A stretch of 64,000 nt of DNA from Verrucomicrobiales bacterium (GTDB lineage: Bacteria > Verrucomicrobiota > Verrucomicrobiia > Verrucomicrobiales > DEV007). Shown one piece after another: positions 25,908 to 33,885 of this stretch; the stretch's first letter is position 1; each line of letters starts with the position of its first letter. The notes under the pieces are model-generated. The model was not told the origin of the DNA, made no database searches, and worked only from the letters and a program-made list of their open reading frames with translations. The stretch spans positions 62,001-126,000 of the forward strand of contig JAEUHH010000055.1 in assembly GCA_016795505.1 (NCBI GenBank), read 5' to 3'. A program made the translations under genes and the position numbers.

Positions 25908-27161
25908 TCAGGGCTGGCCGAGGCAGAACAGGTGCGTCGCGCCCCGGATCAGGAGCCGGTCGCGGACGGGCACGGGCGCGGCGGCGATCAGCTCGCCCAT
26001 GACGTTTTCCGACAGCAGTTCCATGCCGGTGTCGCCCACTTTCACCACGGCGACCATGCCGTCCTCGCGGGCACAGTAGAGCAGGTCACCCGCCAGCACG
26101 GGCGAGGAGTAAAAGCTGGCCGAGGCCCGCGGGATGGCGCCTTTCCAGATATCCTGGCCGGTTTTCACGTCGAGGCAGTGGATCTCGCCCCGGTCGGACA
26201 GCACATAGACGCGGCCCTTGGCCCCCACCGGCGACGGACAGTCGGCCCCGAGGTCGTCGCGCTCCCAAAGCCGGGCCGAGGTGGTGATGTCGCCCTCGCC
26301 GCCGAGCCGCACGCCCGCAGTGAACTTGGTGCGGCCGTACGGCACCACCGCCACGCCATCGACGATGCCGGGCGAGGCGATGACGCGCCACATGGCCTTG
26401 TCCTCGGGATTGAAACCGCCGCAAGTCCACAGGGTCTTGCCATCCTTGGGATCGTGGCCGGTGAGCCGGTCGGCGCCCCAGATCACGATGGTCTCGCGGC
26501 CATCGATCGTGGTCACGTAGGGCGTGGTGTAGGACTGGCCGGTCTCCTTCTGCACGGGGAAGGTGCGGTCGGTCTTCCACACCACCTTGCCGTCTTCGGG
26601 ATTCAGGGCCACCACGTAGGACTCGCCCTCCTGCATCACGGCGATGACGATGTGGCCGCCGGCAAAGACGGGAGAGGTGCCGAGATCCCACCACAGGGTG
26701 TCCTCGCCGTATTTTTCCTGGAGATTCACCTGCCACCGGACCTGACCATCGAGCGTGAGCGAGGCCACCGTGCCGCTCTTGTAATAGACGACGAGATTCT
26801 TCCCGTCCGTGATGGGCGACGGGTTCGAGCCGCTGCCGTTCTTGTGCTTGCCGGGCCGCTCGGCGCCGAGGGTCTTGCGCCACACCTCCTGGCCGCTCCA
26901 GTCGTAGGCGACCACGCCATCCTGCCCGTCGATGCCGCAGGTCACATAGATGCGGTCATCCCACACCACCGGCGTGCTGCTGCCCAGGCCGGGCAGCTTG
27001 ACTTTCCAGACGACATTCTCCGAGGGGGAGAACTTCGTCGGATAGGCGCCGGGCGCGGCGAGACTGGTGCCGTCGGGGCCGCGCCACTGGGGCCAGTTTT
27101 TGGCCAAAGCAGTCGGGACGAGGGCGATGAGGACGAGGGAAGCGAGCGAGGTGGCTTTCAT
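25908..27161 (-). CDS. Secreted PQQ-like beta-propeller protein
   Basis: A 417-residue protein with signal peptide (MKATSLASLVLIALVPTALA) followed at once by NWPQWRGPDGTSLA, the standard start of the planctomycete/verrucomicrobial outer membrane protein assembly (BamB-like) PQQ-repeat group. Propeller blades show the repeated pattern GxVVWKxD, for example NPEDGKVVWKTDRTF and DVKTGQDIWKGAIPR. The domain is probably a non-enzymatic eight-bladed propeller. The start at 27161 is preferred over an upstream extension to 27191. It is 99 bp downstream of a ceramidase-like gene and may be the last gene of that operon. Confidence 0.92.
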   Translation of the reverse strand: MKATSLASLVLIALVPTALAKNWPQWRGPDGTSLAAPGAYPTKFSPSENVVWKVKLPGLGSSTPVVWDDRIYVTCGIDGQDGVVAYDWSGQEVWRKTLGAERPGKHKNGSGSNPSPITDGKNLVVYYKSGTVASLTLDGQVRWQVNLQEKYGEDTLWWDLGTSPVFAGGHIVIAVMQEGESYVVALNPEDGKVVWKTDRTFPVQKETGQSYTTPYVTTIDGRETIVIWGADRLTGHDPKDGKTLWTCGGFNPEDKAMWRVIASPGIVDGVAVVPYGRTKFTAGVRLGGEGDITTSARLWERDDLGADCPSPVGAKGRVYVLSDRGEIHCLDVKTGQDIWKGAIPRASASFYSSPVLAGDLLYCAREDGMVAVVKVGDTGMELLSENVMGELIAAAPVPVRDRLLIRGATHLFCLGQP

Positions 27162-27260
27162 GGCCGGAAACGGTAGCCGAAATCCCGCCAAGGGAAAGGG
27201 CGACTGCGCGATTCCGGCTCGCCCGACCAGCCCCGGCCGCGGCCCCGTTCTCCTGCCGGC

Positions 27261-28625
27261 TCAGGGCGCGGGGGTTCCGGCCTGTTTCACCAGCTCATCG
27301 ACCAGCGCGGTGATGCGCTCCTCGACCGCCTCGGTGTATTGGGCGCGGTGGCCGTACTCGAACATGCCGGTCACGCCCTCGTATCCGCCCTCGCGCAGCA
27401 CGCGCAGCGAGGGCACGTAGCTGAGCAGGTCGTTGTTGTAGCCCGAGACCCAGGTGTCATTCCAGCCATGGGCGGCTTTGAACTTCAGGGAGTAATCCAC
27501 CACCGTTTCCCCGGTCAGCGCGATGAAGGTGAGGTCCTTCCCAAATTGCCACACCTGCACGGGATAATCGACATGGTCCGGCGGCCCGCCCAGGGTCTCG
27601 TACTGGCGGATGAAATGCTCGAACTCCCGGCGCGGCATGCCGGTCAGGTTCGGCGCGCGGCGTTTCAGCTCCTCCAGCGGAATGCCCTCCTCGAGCGGCA
27701 GCTCCGTCGATCCCATCGCCACGCGGAGCGGACCCGCGATGGGCCGCATCTGGGCGCCAATGGCCTGCCGCACGCCCTCGGCCAGGATGCGGCCATACAT
27801 CGCGGCCAGTTCGGTCGCCTCGGCATCGCGCCCGCGGATGCGGGGCAGCGGATTGGCGTCGCCGCCGCAATTCTGCACGAACAGCGCGACCGCACCGGGA
27901 TGGGACTTCTCCAGCTCCAGTTGGGCAAAGCCGGCGTAGTCCCCGTTGATGCTTAGCCCGCCCAGCGCGGTGGTGTGGCAGGAGTAGCCGAACAAAATGC
28001 CCCGCAGCCGGTCGCCGGACCTCACCGTCAGCACCGGCACGTCCTGGTCGACCTGATTGCCGAAGGCGCGGCTCTCCGGCCCGCGGGCCCGGCGCCGGTT
28101 CACCGCCACGCCGGCCAGCCCGAGATCGTAAGCCAGCTCGGCTGGAGCCAAGTCGGCGATGGCGGCGCCGATCACCGCGTCGTACTGCTCATAGACCCGC
28201 GCGGTGTAGCGATCCTTCGCCGCGGCCTCCTCCGGCGTGAACTCGTAGTAAAGCCAGAGCACATCCTCGGTGACCGGACAGCTGTGATTGTGCGAGGCAT
28301 TCAGGATGAGCCGTTCGCGGGGGATGCCGTGCTTGTCCCGCGCCATCGCCGCGATGCGGGCGATCATTTTGTCGCTCAGGCCGACCAGATCGGAGGTGAC
28401 GATGACCGAGGTGGCCCCGGTCTCGTCGCGCAGCGCGAGGGCCTTGAGCCAGATGGCATGCTCGACCCGGTCCGACAGCCGCGTCTTTCCCCCGTAGCCC
28501 GCCAGCGGCACGGGATCGCCGGGGGTGATGTCGGCTTTGGCCAGTCCGGCCTCCCAGCCGGCCTGGGAAACGGCGGCGATCTGCCAGATGGCCAGCAGCG
28601 GAACGAGGAAACGAGGGCTTTTCAT
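27261..28625 (-). CDS. Secreted neutral/alkaline ceramidase-like protein (1)
   Basis: A 454-residue protein with a signal peptide ending at AVSQA. The N-terminal domain of neutral/alkaline non-lysosomal ceramidases is visible as GLAKADITPGDPVPLAGYGG, NASHNHSCP (zinc-ligand type His motif), and GYSCHTTALGG with NGDYAGFAQLELE. The C-terminal immunoglobulin-like domain of true ceramidases is absent. Such short versions are abundant in Planctomycetes and Verrucomicrobiota, and their substrate is uncertain (amide or ester hydrolysis). It lies 18 bp after an alpha/beta hydrolase gene and is a paralogue of the gene at 29726-31129. Confidence 0.88.
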   Translation of the reverse strand: MKSPRFLVPLLAIWQIAAVSQAGWEAGLAKADITPGDPVPLAGYGGKTRLSDRVEHAIWLKALALRDETGATSVIVTSDLVGLSDKMIARIAAMARDKHGIPRERLILNASHNHSCPVTEDVLWLYYEFTPEEAAAKDRYTARVYEQYDAVIGAAIADLAPAELAYDLGLAGVAVNRRRARGPESRAFGNQVDQDVPVLTVRSGDRLRGILFGYSCHTTALGGLSINGDYAGFAQLELEKSHPGAVALFVQNCGGDANPLPRIRGRDAEATELAAMYGRILAEGVRQAIGAQMRPIAGPLRVAMGSTELPLEEGIPLEELKRRAPNLTGMPRREFEHFIRQYETLGGPPDHVDYPVQVWQFGKDLTFIALTGETVVDYSLKFKAAHGWNDTWVSGYNNDLLSYVPSLRVLREGGYEGVTGMFEYGHRAQYTEAVEERITALVDELVKQAGTPAP

Positions 28626-28643
28626 GATCGGTATCTCGACAAA

Positions 28644-29729
28644 TCAACGCGCCGCCTCGAACCGCCCCACGGGATAGCCCTTGGCGAAATCGATCACCCA
28701 GGTCCCGCCCGTGACGGGGTAGCGGACCGCCTCGCGGCGCTCAAAATCGGTCGGTCCCTCCCGGCGGCGGGTCTGGGGCGAGGCCGGATCGAGCCACGAG
28801 CCAGCCACGCGATGGACGATCTCGGTGCGATTGCCGAGCGGATGCCCGGCGCTGGTGAAGACCTTCCCATCCAACTGATCCGCCGTGACGCGGACATAAT
28901 CGATCTCCAGGCCAGCCTCCCCCACCGCGGCGGCGAAGGCATCGGCATCGGCCGCCGGACAGGTCGCATCCTCGGCCCCGTGGACGGAGACGATCCGCGC
29001 CGAGGCCCCGAGCGCCTTCATGACCGCGAGATGGCCGGGATGCCCGAGGAAATGCAGTTCCTGGCGGCCGGGGCTGAGAAAATGCGGATGACCGGGCTCG
29101 CGGGAATACCGCGCATTCAGCGAGCTGCCACCCGGCAGACCGTAGGCGATGTCGTCGCTGAGCCGTTTCATCCCGCACAGGTCGATGACCCCGGCGAAGG
29201 TGCGCGGGGCGAGCTTGTTGGCCATCAGGCTGACATTGCCGCCGCCGCTGCCCCCGGTGGTGAAGATCCGGCCGTCGTCAATGGCGATGCCGCGCTGCCT
29301 CAGGCCATCCCAGACAAAATGGAGCGCCCGCAGCGCGTCGAGCGCCTGGAGATAGCCGAAATCGTAGGGCTCGGGATCCTCGATCGACGCCTCTTTCCCA
29401 CTCTGGAGGTAGTCCACCCCGATGGCGACGACGTCGTAGCGCGCCGCCAGCACCCCGGGATCGGCCGTGCCGGCGAATCCCGTGCCGCCCCAGTTGTGCA
29501 ACGACAGCATCAGCCCGGTGCGCGGGCCGATGTCAGCCAGCGTGCGCCCAGCGCCCGGATAGCGGATGTGGACGGTGATCTCCCGTGGTCCCGGCTGGAA
29601 CGGCCACTCCTGCGCGGGGATCGACACCGTGCCCGACGCCTCGGGCAGCGCCGGCGGGTCCGCCACCGCGGCCCCGGCGCACAGCGCGAACAGGACGGCC
29701 ACGGCCGCGGGATGGGGCGCGGCTTTCAT
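28644..29729 (-). CDS. Secreted alpha/beta hydrolase (prolyl oligopeptidase-like esterase)
   Basis: A 361-residue protein with a signal peptide (MKAAPHPAAVAVLFALCAGA). The alpha/beta hydrolase domain has nucleophile elbow FTTGGSGGGNVSLM (G-G-S-G-G) near residue 155 and a likely acid/base pair in HGAEDATCP and the later SAGHPLGNRTE. It probably acts as an esterase or peptidase. It overlaps the upstream ceramidase-like gene by 4 bp (ATGA) and is 18 bp ahead of the second ceramidase-like gene. The start at 29729 excludes an extension made only of Gly/Arg/Pro-rich sequence inside the upstream gene. Confidence 0.85.
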   Translation of the reverse strand: MKAAPHPAAVAVLFALCAGAAVADPPALPEASGTVSIPAQEWPFQPGPREITVHIRYPGAGRTLADIGPRTGLMLSLHNWGGTGFAGTADPGVLAARYDVVAIGVDYLQSGKEASIEDPEPYDFGYLQALDALRALHFVWDGLRQRGIAIDDGRIFTTGGSGGGNVSLMANKLAPRTFAGVIDLCGMKRLSDDIAYGLPGGSSLNARYSREPGHPHFLSPGRQELHFLGHPGHLAVMKALGASARIVSVHGAEDATCPAADADAFAAAVGEAGLEIDYVRVTADQLDGKVFTSAGHPLGNRTEIVHRVAGSWLDPASPQTRRREGPTDFERREAVRYPVTGGTWVIDFAKGYPVGRFEAAR

Positions 29730-31129
29730 GGCTTCAGCATCTCGTGGACCTTGCCGATGATGCTCTCCTCCAGCCCCTCGGCAAAGGCGGAGGGATGGAG
29801 CGGATTCGACCAGTACATCATGGCCCGCCGCGCCTCGTAGCCGCCCTCCAGCAGGACGCGCCGGCTCGGGATGTAGGCCAGGATGTCGTTGCAATAGCCC
29901 GCCACCCACAGCGCGCCGGGTCCCCGGTACTCGCGCTTCAGCCGCAGCGAGTAGTCCACGCAGGTCTCGCCGCTCAGCCCCACCAGGGTCAGGTCGTCGC
30001 CGAAGCGCACCACCTGGATCGGGTAGTCGTAGTGCTCCGCCAGCCCGCCATTCCGGATCGCGTGCAGGCGACGCTCATCCCATTTCCGCAGGTAGGGCTC
30101 GTAGCCGGCATCGTAGCCCTCTCCGGTGGCCAGCCGCTGCTCCAGCTCCGCCGCCGTGGGGATGGACTCGTAGCCGATCCGGGTGGTCTGCCAGTCGATC
30201 CGGAGCGGCCCGCTGACCGGCTTCGGCTTTGCATCGATGGCCGCCTCGACCGCCGTGGCGAGCGACTGGCCGTGGCGGAAGCTGAAGATCGGGCTGAAAC
30301 GCGGATAGGCATTCTGGTCACCGCCGCAGCCCATCATGAACAGCGCGATCGTCCCCGGATGCGCCTCCTCGATCATCTGCTGGGCGTGCCCGGCGTAGTC
30401 GCCGTGGTATTGCTTGATGTTCATCGACGTGTTGTGGCAGGCGTAGCCGAACACCACCGCGTGCAGCGACTCATCCGGCCGCCGCACCGTCAGCACCGGC
30501 ACATCGTGATCGACCACGCCCTCCGGATTCGGCCGGTTCAGGTAGGGATCGCCGGTGGGCTGATCGCTTTTCAGCCGGCGGTTCATGGCAAAGCCGCAGC
30601 GGGCGCGCCCGTAGGCCACCGTCGCCGGCGCCAGCCCCGCGATGGCCTCGTCCACGATGCCCGCGATGCGCCCGGCCAGCCAGGCGTTGTAGCGCAGGCA
30701 GCGCTCCCGGCGCAGCGGATCGGTCAGCCCCATGAATTCCAGCTCCGTGTAGCGCAGCTCCGGGCCGCAATGGGTGTGGGAGCAGTTCAGGAGCAGCGCC
30801 TCGGGCGGCAGGCCGTGCTTTTTCGACACCGCCGCCACCACCTCGTCGCGGAGCTGCCGGGTGACCTCGACCAGATCCAGGGTGACCAGGACGAAGCGTT
30901 TCCCCCCGGCATCCTCGATCGCCAGCGCCTTGGCATAGAGTTCCATCGCCGCGCCCTCGGCCGGCACCTCGCGATTGGCAAAGCCGGCGAGATACATCGG
31001 CTCGGTCGGCGTGATGACCGCCTTCGCCGCCGCGGCCTTCCATTCCGGCTTCGCCGCGAATCCAGCCGGCAAGCCGATGGCAAAGGCAAGCAACAGAGCG
31101 GTCGGCGGAAAAAGGAGACGGCGTTTCAT
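29726..31129 (-). CDS. Secreted neutral/alkaline ceramidase-like protein (2)
   Basis: A 467-residue paralogue of the protein at 27261-28625. It has a signal peptide (ending GLPAGFAA), AAAAKAVITPTEPMYLAGFA, NCSHTHCGPEL (metal-binding His cluster) and FGYACHNTSMN. The two share order and motifs, but only about one third of their residues look identical by eye. This is the first gene of the operon ceramidase-like 2 - hydrolase - ceramidase-like 1 - PQQ protein, a set of exported hydrolases that likely attack one class of substrate. Confidence 0.88.
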   Translation of the reverse strand: MKRRLLFPPTALLLAFAIGLPAGFAAKPEWKAAAAKAVITPTEPMYLAGFANREVPAEGAAMELYAKALAIEDAGGKRFVLVTLDLVEVTRQLRDEVVAAVSKKHGLPPEALLLNCSHTHCGPELRYTELEFMGLTDPLRRERCLRYNAWLAGRIAGIVDEAIAGLAPATVAYGRARCGFAMNRRLKSDQPTGDPYLNRPNPEGVVDHDVPVLTVRRPDESLHAVVFGYACHNTSMNIKQYHGDYAGHAQQMIEEAHPGTIALFMMGCGGDQNAYPRFSPIFSFRHGQSLATAVEAAIDAKPKPVSGPLRIDWQTTRIGYESIPTAAELEQRLATGEGYDAGYEPYLRKWDERRLHAIRNGGLAEHYDYPIQVVRFGDDLTLVGLSGETCVDYSLRLKREYRGPGALWVAGYCNDILAYIPSRRVLLEGGYEARRAMMYWSNPLHPSAFAEGLEESIIGKVHEMLKP

Positions 31130-31546
31130 GGGATGCGGACGGTATGCTGCGTGCGCCTATTTGAGCCACGCCGCCCCCCGGTCTGTAAAGCCCCTAGAAA
31201 GGCGCGTCCGCGCCGGATTTTTCTTGGGTTTGAAGTTCCAGGTTCAACGTTCAAAGTTCAAAGTTCCGGGTTGGGTGTTTGGGGGCGGCGAATGGGGGGC
31301 GTTCGCACAGAGGCCCGGAGAGGCCACGGGACGCGGAGGTCGGTTCGCCGGTTCCGGGTTCGCGGTTCGGCGTTCATCGCCCCGCGCACTTCCCAGATCC
31401 GGAGGATGAGGGATGAGGCGGAGCCCCCTCTGTCTCCACCGATCATACCCTGTCTGATCGGCGATGAGACAGGGTCTGATCAGTACAACAACGCGGCGGG
31501 CCGTGCCCGGCCCGCCGCTGGCGGAAGGAGATTTATCTCAGGCGTC
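31130..31546. repeat. Repeat-rich intergenic region with heptamer tracts and copy D of the dispersed element
   Basis: There is no gene here. Two tracts follow a 7-bp GTTCNNN period: 31234-31275 (GTTCCAG GTTCAAC GTTCAAA ...) and about 31342-31378 with G+C-rich variants (GGTTCGC, GGTTCCG). Between them lies an A/G-rich motif (CACAGAGGCCCGGAGAGG). At 31439-31483 is copy D of the 22-bp-unit element: CGATCATACCCTGTCTGATC+GG, then the inverted CGATGAGACAGGGTCTGATC+AG. The same order recurs at 47332-47674. Confidence 0.75.
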
Positions 31547-32446
31547 TCAGCCACCCACGTTCACGGTTTGTTCCGCGCTCCACACGCCCACTTGGGCATC
31601 GCCCACGCGGTAAATGGCGCGGTATCTCCACGTCGTGAGCGCAGCGGGAAAGGGCGCTGTGTCGGTGTAGCCGGGGGTGGTGTCGTAGGCCAAATCAGTC
31701 CAGCCCTGGCCCCGGTCCACTTGGATCTGAATCATGTCCAGATACTTGCCGTGGCCGCCCCAACCCCAGTCGATGAACACCTGCCCGCCGACGATCTTCA
31801 CTTTGAAGTCAGCCTGGAGGGTTTCGTAATCGGGTCCGGCATCTTGGGTGCCGATGATGCCGAGATCGGTGCAGAGTTGGGAGGTGCAGGCGGTGGACTC
31901 TTGGATCACTTGCACGAAGGAGAAAATGCGGTCCAGCGCGCCGGGAGGGCGGGGTACCACGGCGGGCAGGGTGCCCGGGGCGGGCTCGGCGGCGGGCAGG
32001 GCCGGCGGGTTCCAGACCGGGAGGACCATGGCGGCCTCGCCCACGCCCCGCTGGGCGTCACGGATGAAATCGGTGTTAGATTTTGACCACGGTTTCTGCG
32101 CGGGCTGGTAGGTCCCGAGCAGGTAGATGAGCCAGCGGCAATCGGCCACGATGCCGGCGGCCTGGGCTGAGACACCGAGGGAAGCGGCGTGCTCGAGGAT
32201 TTTGATGTAGAAGTTCGTGAGCCAGAGGATCTGGGCTGGCACGTTCGTCGGGTAGTAGGAGTTATGTTTCATTTTGCGTTTTTTTTGGTTGGTTTTCGGA
32301 TCAGAAAGGGTGGGGTACGGAGTGAAGCCGGGGTCGCCCGGTTCGAGGTAAACGCCCATGCCGTTGATAAAACGGAGATTCGGATCGCCGAAGACAAAGG
32401 GCGTGCCGGTAAAGGGGTTGATGGCTCCAAATCGTAGTGGCTGCAT
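31547..32446 (-). CDS. Fibronectin-like hypothetical protein of an accessory cassette
   Basis: A 299-residue protein if the ATG at 32446 is used (MQPLRFGAINPFTGTPFVFG), or 241 residues from the ATG at 32272 (MKHNSYYPTNVPAQILWLTN). The region between the two starts (RFINGMGVYLEPGDPGF) looks like genuine protein sequence, so the longer form is reported. It may instead be a separate small gene joined by readthrough. The middle part is helical (DFIRDAQRGVGEAAMVLPV) and the C-terminus is fibronectin-III-like (IQVDRGQGWTDLAYDTTPGY ... WRYRAIYRVGDAQVGVW). Families like this recur in Verrucomicrobiota and Bacteroidota as uncharacterised proteins beside collagen-like genes, as here. No signal peptide is seen. 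Confidence 0.65.
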   Translation of the reverse strand: MQPLRFGAINPFTGTPFVFGDPNLRFINGMGVYLEPGDPGFTPYPTLSDPKTNQKKRKMKHNSYYPTNVPAQILWLTNFYIKILEHAASLGVSAQAAGIVADCRWLIYLLGTYQPAQKPWSKSNTDFIRDAQRGVGEAAMVLPVWNPPALPAAEPAPGTLPAVVPRPPGALDRIFSFVQVIQESTACTSQLCTDLGIIGTQDAGPDYETLQADFKVKIVGGQVFIDWGWGGHGKYLDMIQIQVDRGQGWTDLAYDTTPGYTDTAPFPAALTTWRYRAIYRVGDAQVGVWSAEQTVNVGG

Positions 32447-32466
32447 GGGGCGCTGGGCGTTGATTC

Positions 32467-32787
32467 CGAGGCGTTTGGAGGAGCGCGTCCGCGGGCAGGA
32501 GGCGTTTTCTTTGCTCCGGGAGGCGTTTTCTTTGCTCCGGGAGGCGCGCCTCCAGACTTTGGAGGCACACCTCCATGGTCTCCGCGAGATGATGAAGGCG
32601 CTGGAGGCGCACTTCCAGTTTTTGGAGGCGCGCATCCAAAGCCATTGCGAGATGATAAAGGCGCTGGAGGTGCGCCTCCAGCCCTTGGATGCGCGCCTCC
32701 AACCATTGGAGGTGGGCCTCCAGGACTTGAAAGTGCGCTTCCAGTCTTTGGGGGTGCGCCTCCGGTCTTTGGAGGCACACCTCTAAA
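32467..32787. repeat. Degenerate 21-bp tandem repeat of self-complementary units encoding leucine heptads
   Basis: About 15 units of 21 bp. Two units at 32500-32520 and 32521-32541 are exact copies. Most others follow TTGGAGGTGCGCCTCCA+nnnn, so each unit is a small inverted repeat. Because of this symmetry both strands are open in a frame spelling L-E-x-x-L-Q-x heptads. The plus-strand frame (ATG at 32445) ends with a stop directly after the last unit. The minus-strand frame runs from about 33023 and contains Pro residues within the heptads. Which strand, if any, is translated cannot be decided from sequence. The rest of 32788-33197 is an ordinary spacer with no gene I can support. Confidence 0.8.
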
Positions 32788-33197
32788 AGCTTCGCGGGAC
32801 GCCAATTACCGTAAAAAACCGATTTCCACCTTTCCTCGCGACACGGCCGGCACCGTTTAGCACCTTCGCCGACTGCCGGTTGCCCCCGCCAGATTTGCCT
32901 CACCGCGATGGCTTCCTTCCGCAGGGCAAATCCCCGCGCTGACCCTTCTAGTCGGGTGCGATCCAGGACGAGGCTTTCCAGCGTCATGGCAAAAATTCTA
33001 GGAAAATTCGCCACGCGATGCAAGCGGGTTTTTTCCCAAATTCTTCCGAAAAGCCGTCAGCCGGAATTCGCCTTGACGATCGGATCAGAAATCGGGCATC
33101 CTGCCCGGGAGACCCCGATCATCCTCTTCCAAAAATTCCTGGCAATCCTGTCCAAATAAACCTGTTAATTCAGCGCACCCCAAAACCCCGCCCTCCT

Positions 33198-33773
33198 ATG
33201 AGCTACGATCCCAACTGGCCCCAAAATGGCGAATTTGTCGATGGTAACCGCTTCCGCGAGCAATTCGCCGGATTGCATGATCTGATCCCCAGCAACGGCG
33301 GCGTCTCTGGCGCGCAGGTGGACAGCGTTTCGACGCTGGATCCCGGTCAGCCCGCCTCGGCTTCGGCGACGGTGGTCGATCAGACCCTGCATTTCACCTT
33401 TGCCATCCCGCGCGGCGACACTGGGGCGCAGGGACCTGCGTTCGCTTCGGCGCAGGTGGATGGGGTGACCTCGCTGAATCCGGGCGACGCGGCCCAGGCG
33501 AGCCTGACTTTTGATGGCTCGGTGCTGCGCTTCAGTTTCGGCATCCCCCGCGGCTTCGACGGCTCGCCGGGCGCGAACGGCATTGATGGGCAACCGGGCG
33601 TGCCCGGCGAGGTCTCGCAGTCCACCCTGAATGGCGCCATCGCCGGTACCAGCGCCAACAGCAATGGCGTGGCCACTCTGAACCTCTCCGTCAGCGATCC
33701 GCCGACTCAGATGGAGTTGCAGGCGGTATCGAACAAGCTCGATGAATTAATCCTGGCGTTGAGGCGGCTGTAG
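33198..33773 (+). CDS. Collagen-like protein of the accessory cassette
   Basis: A 191-residue protein starting MSYDPNWPQNGEFVDGNRF. It has two copies of a beta module (QVDSVSTLDPGQPASASATV ... HFTFAIPRG and QVDGVTSLNPGDAAQASLTF ... RFSFGIPRG). A short Gly-X-Y stretch follows (GFDGSPGANGIDGQPGVPG), then a C-terminal helix (MELQAVSNKLDELILALRRL) that could trimerise. This plan resembles phage tail-fibre-like or surface adhesin proteins, but no phage genes are nearby. It is divergent from the fibronectin-like gene, with the 21-bp repeat between them. The ATG at 33198 is preferred because an upstream extension to 33018 is unrelated to the module structure. Confidence 0.8.
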   Translation: MSYDPNWPQNGEFVDGNRFREQFAGLHDLIPSNGGVSGAQVDSVSTLDPGQPASASATVVDQTLHFTFAIPRGDTGAQGPAFASAQVDGVTSLNPGDAAQASLTFDGSVLRFSFGIPRGFDGSPGANGIDGQPGVPGEVSQSTLNGAIAGTSANSNGVATLNLSVSDPPTQMELQAVSNKLDELILALRRL

Positions 33774-33885
33774 GGGAGAAGCCAGTGGGGTGGAGTGAAG
33801 CAATCTGACTCAGTCGTTCTCACAAATCGAAGCGAACAAAAATGTCCTTCGGATCGGCTCACGGCTACCTGGCCTTCTCCGGGCG

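Noticed and set aside
32467-32787. Possible CRISPR array
   Set aside because: 21-bp units are contiguous without spacers and degenerate in step with codons.
33378-33392. GATCAGACCCTG as a further copy of the dispersed repeat inside the collagen-like gene
   Set aside because: The match ends after 12 bases, lacks the ATCGG end, and lies within conserved module sequence.
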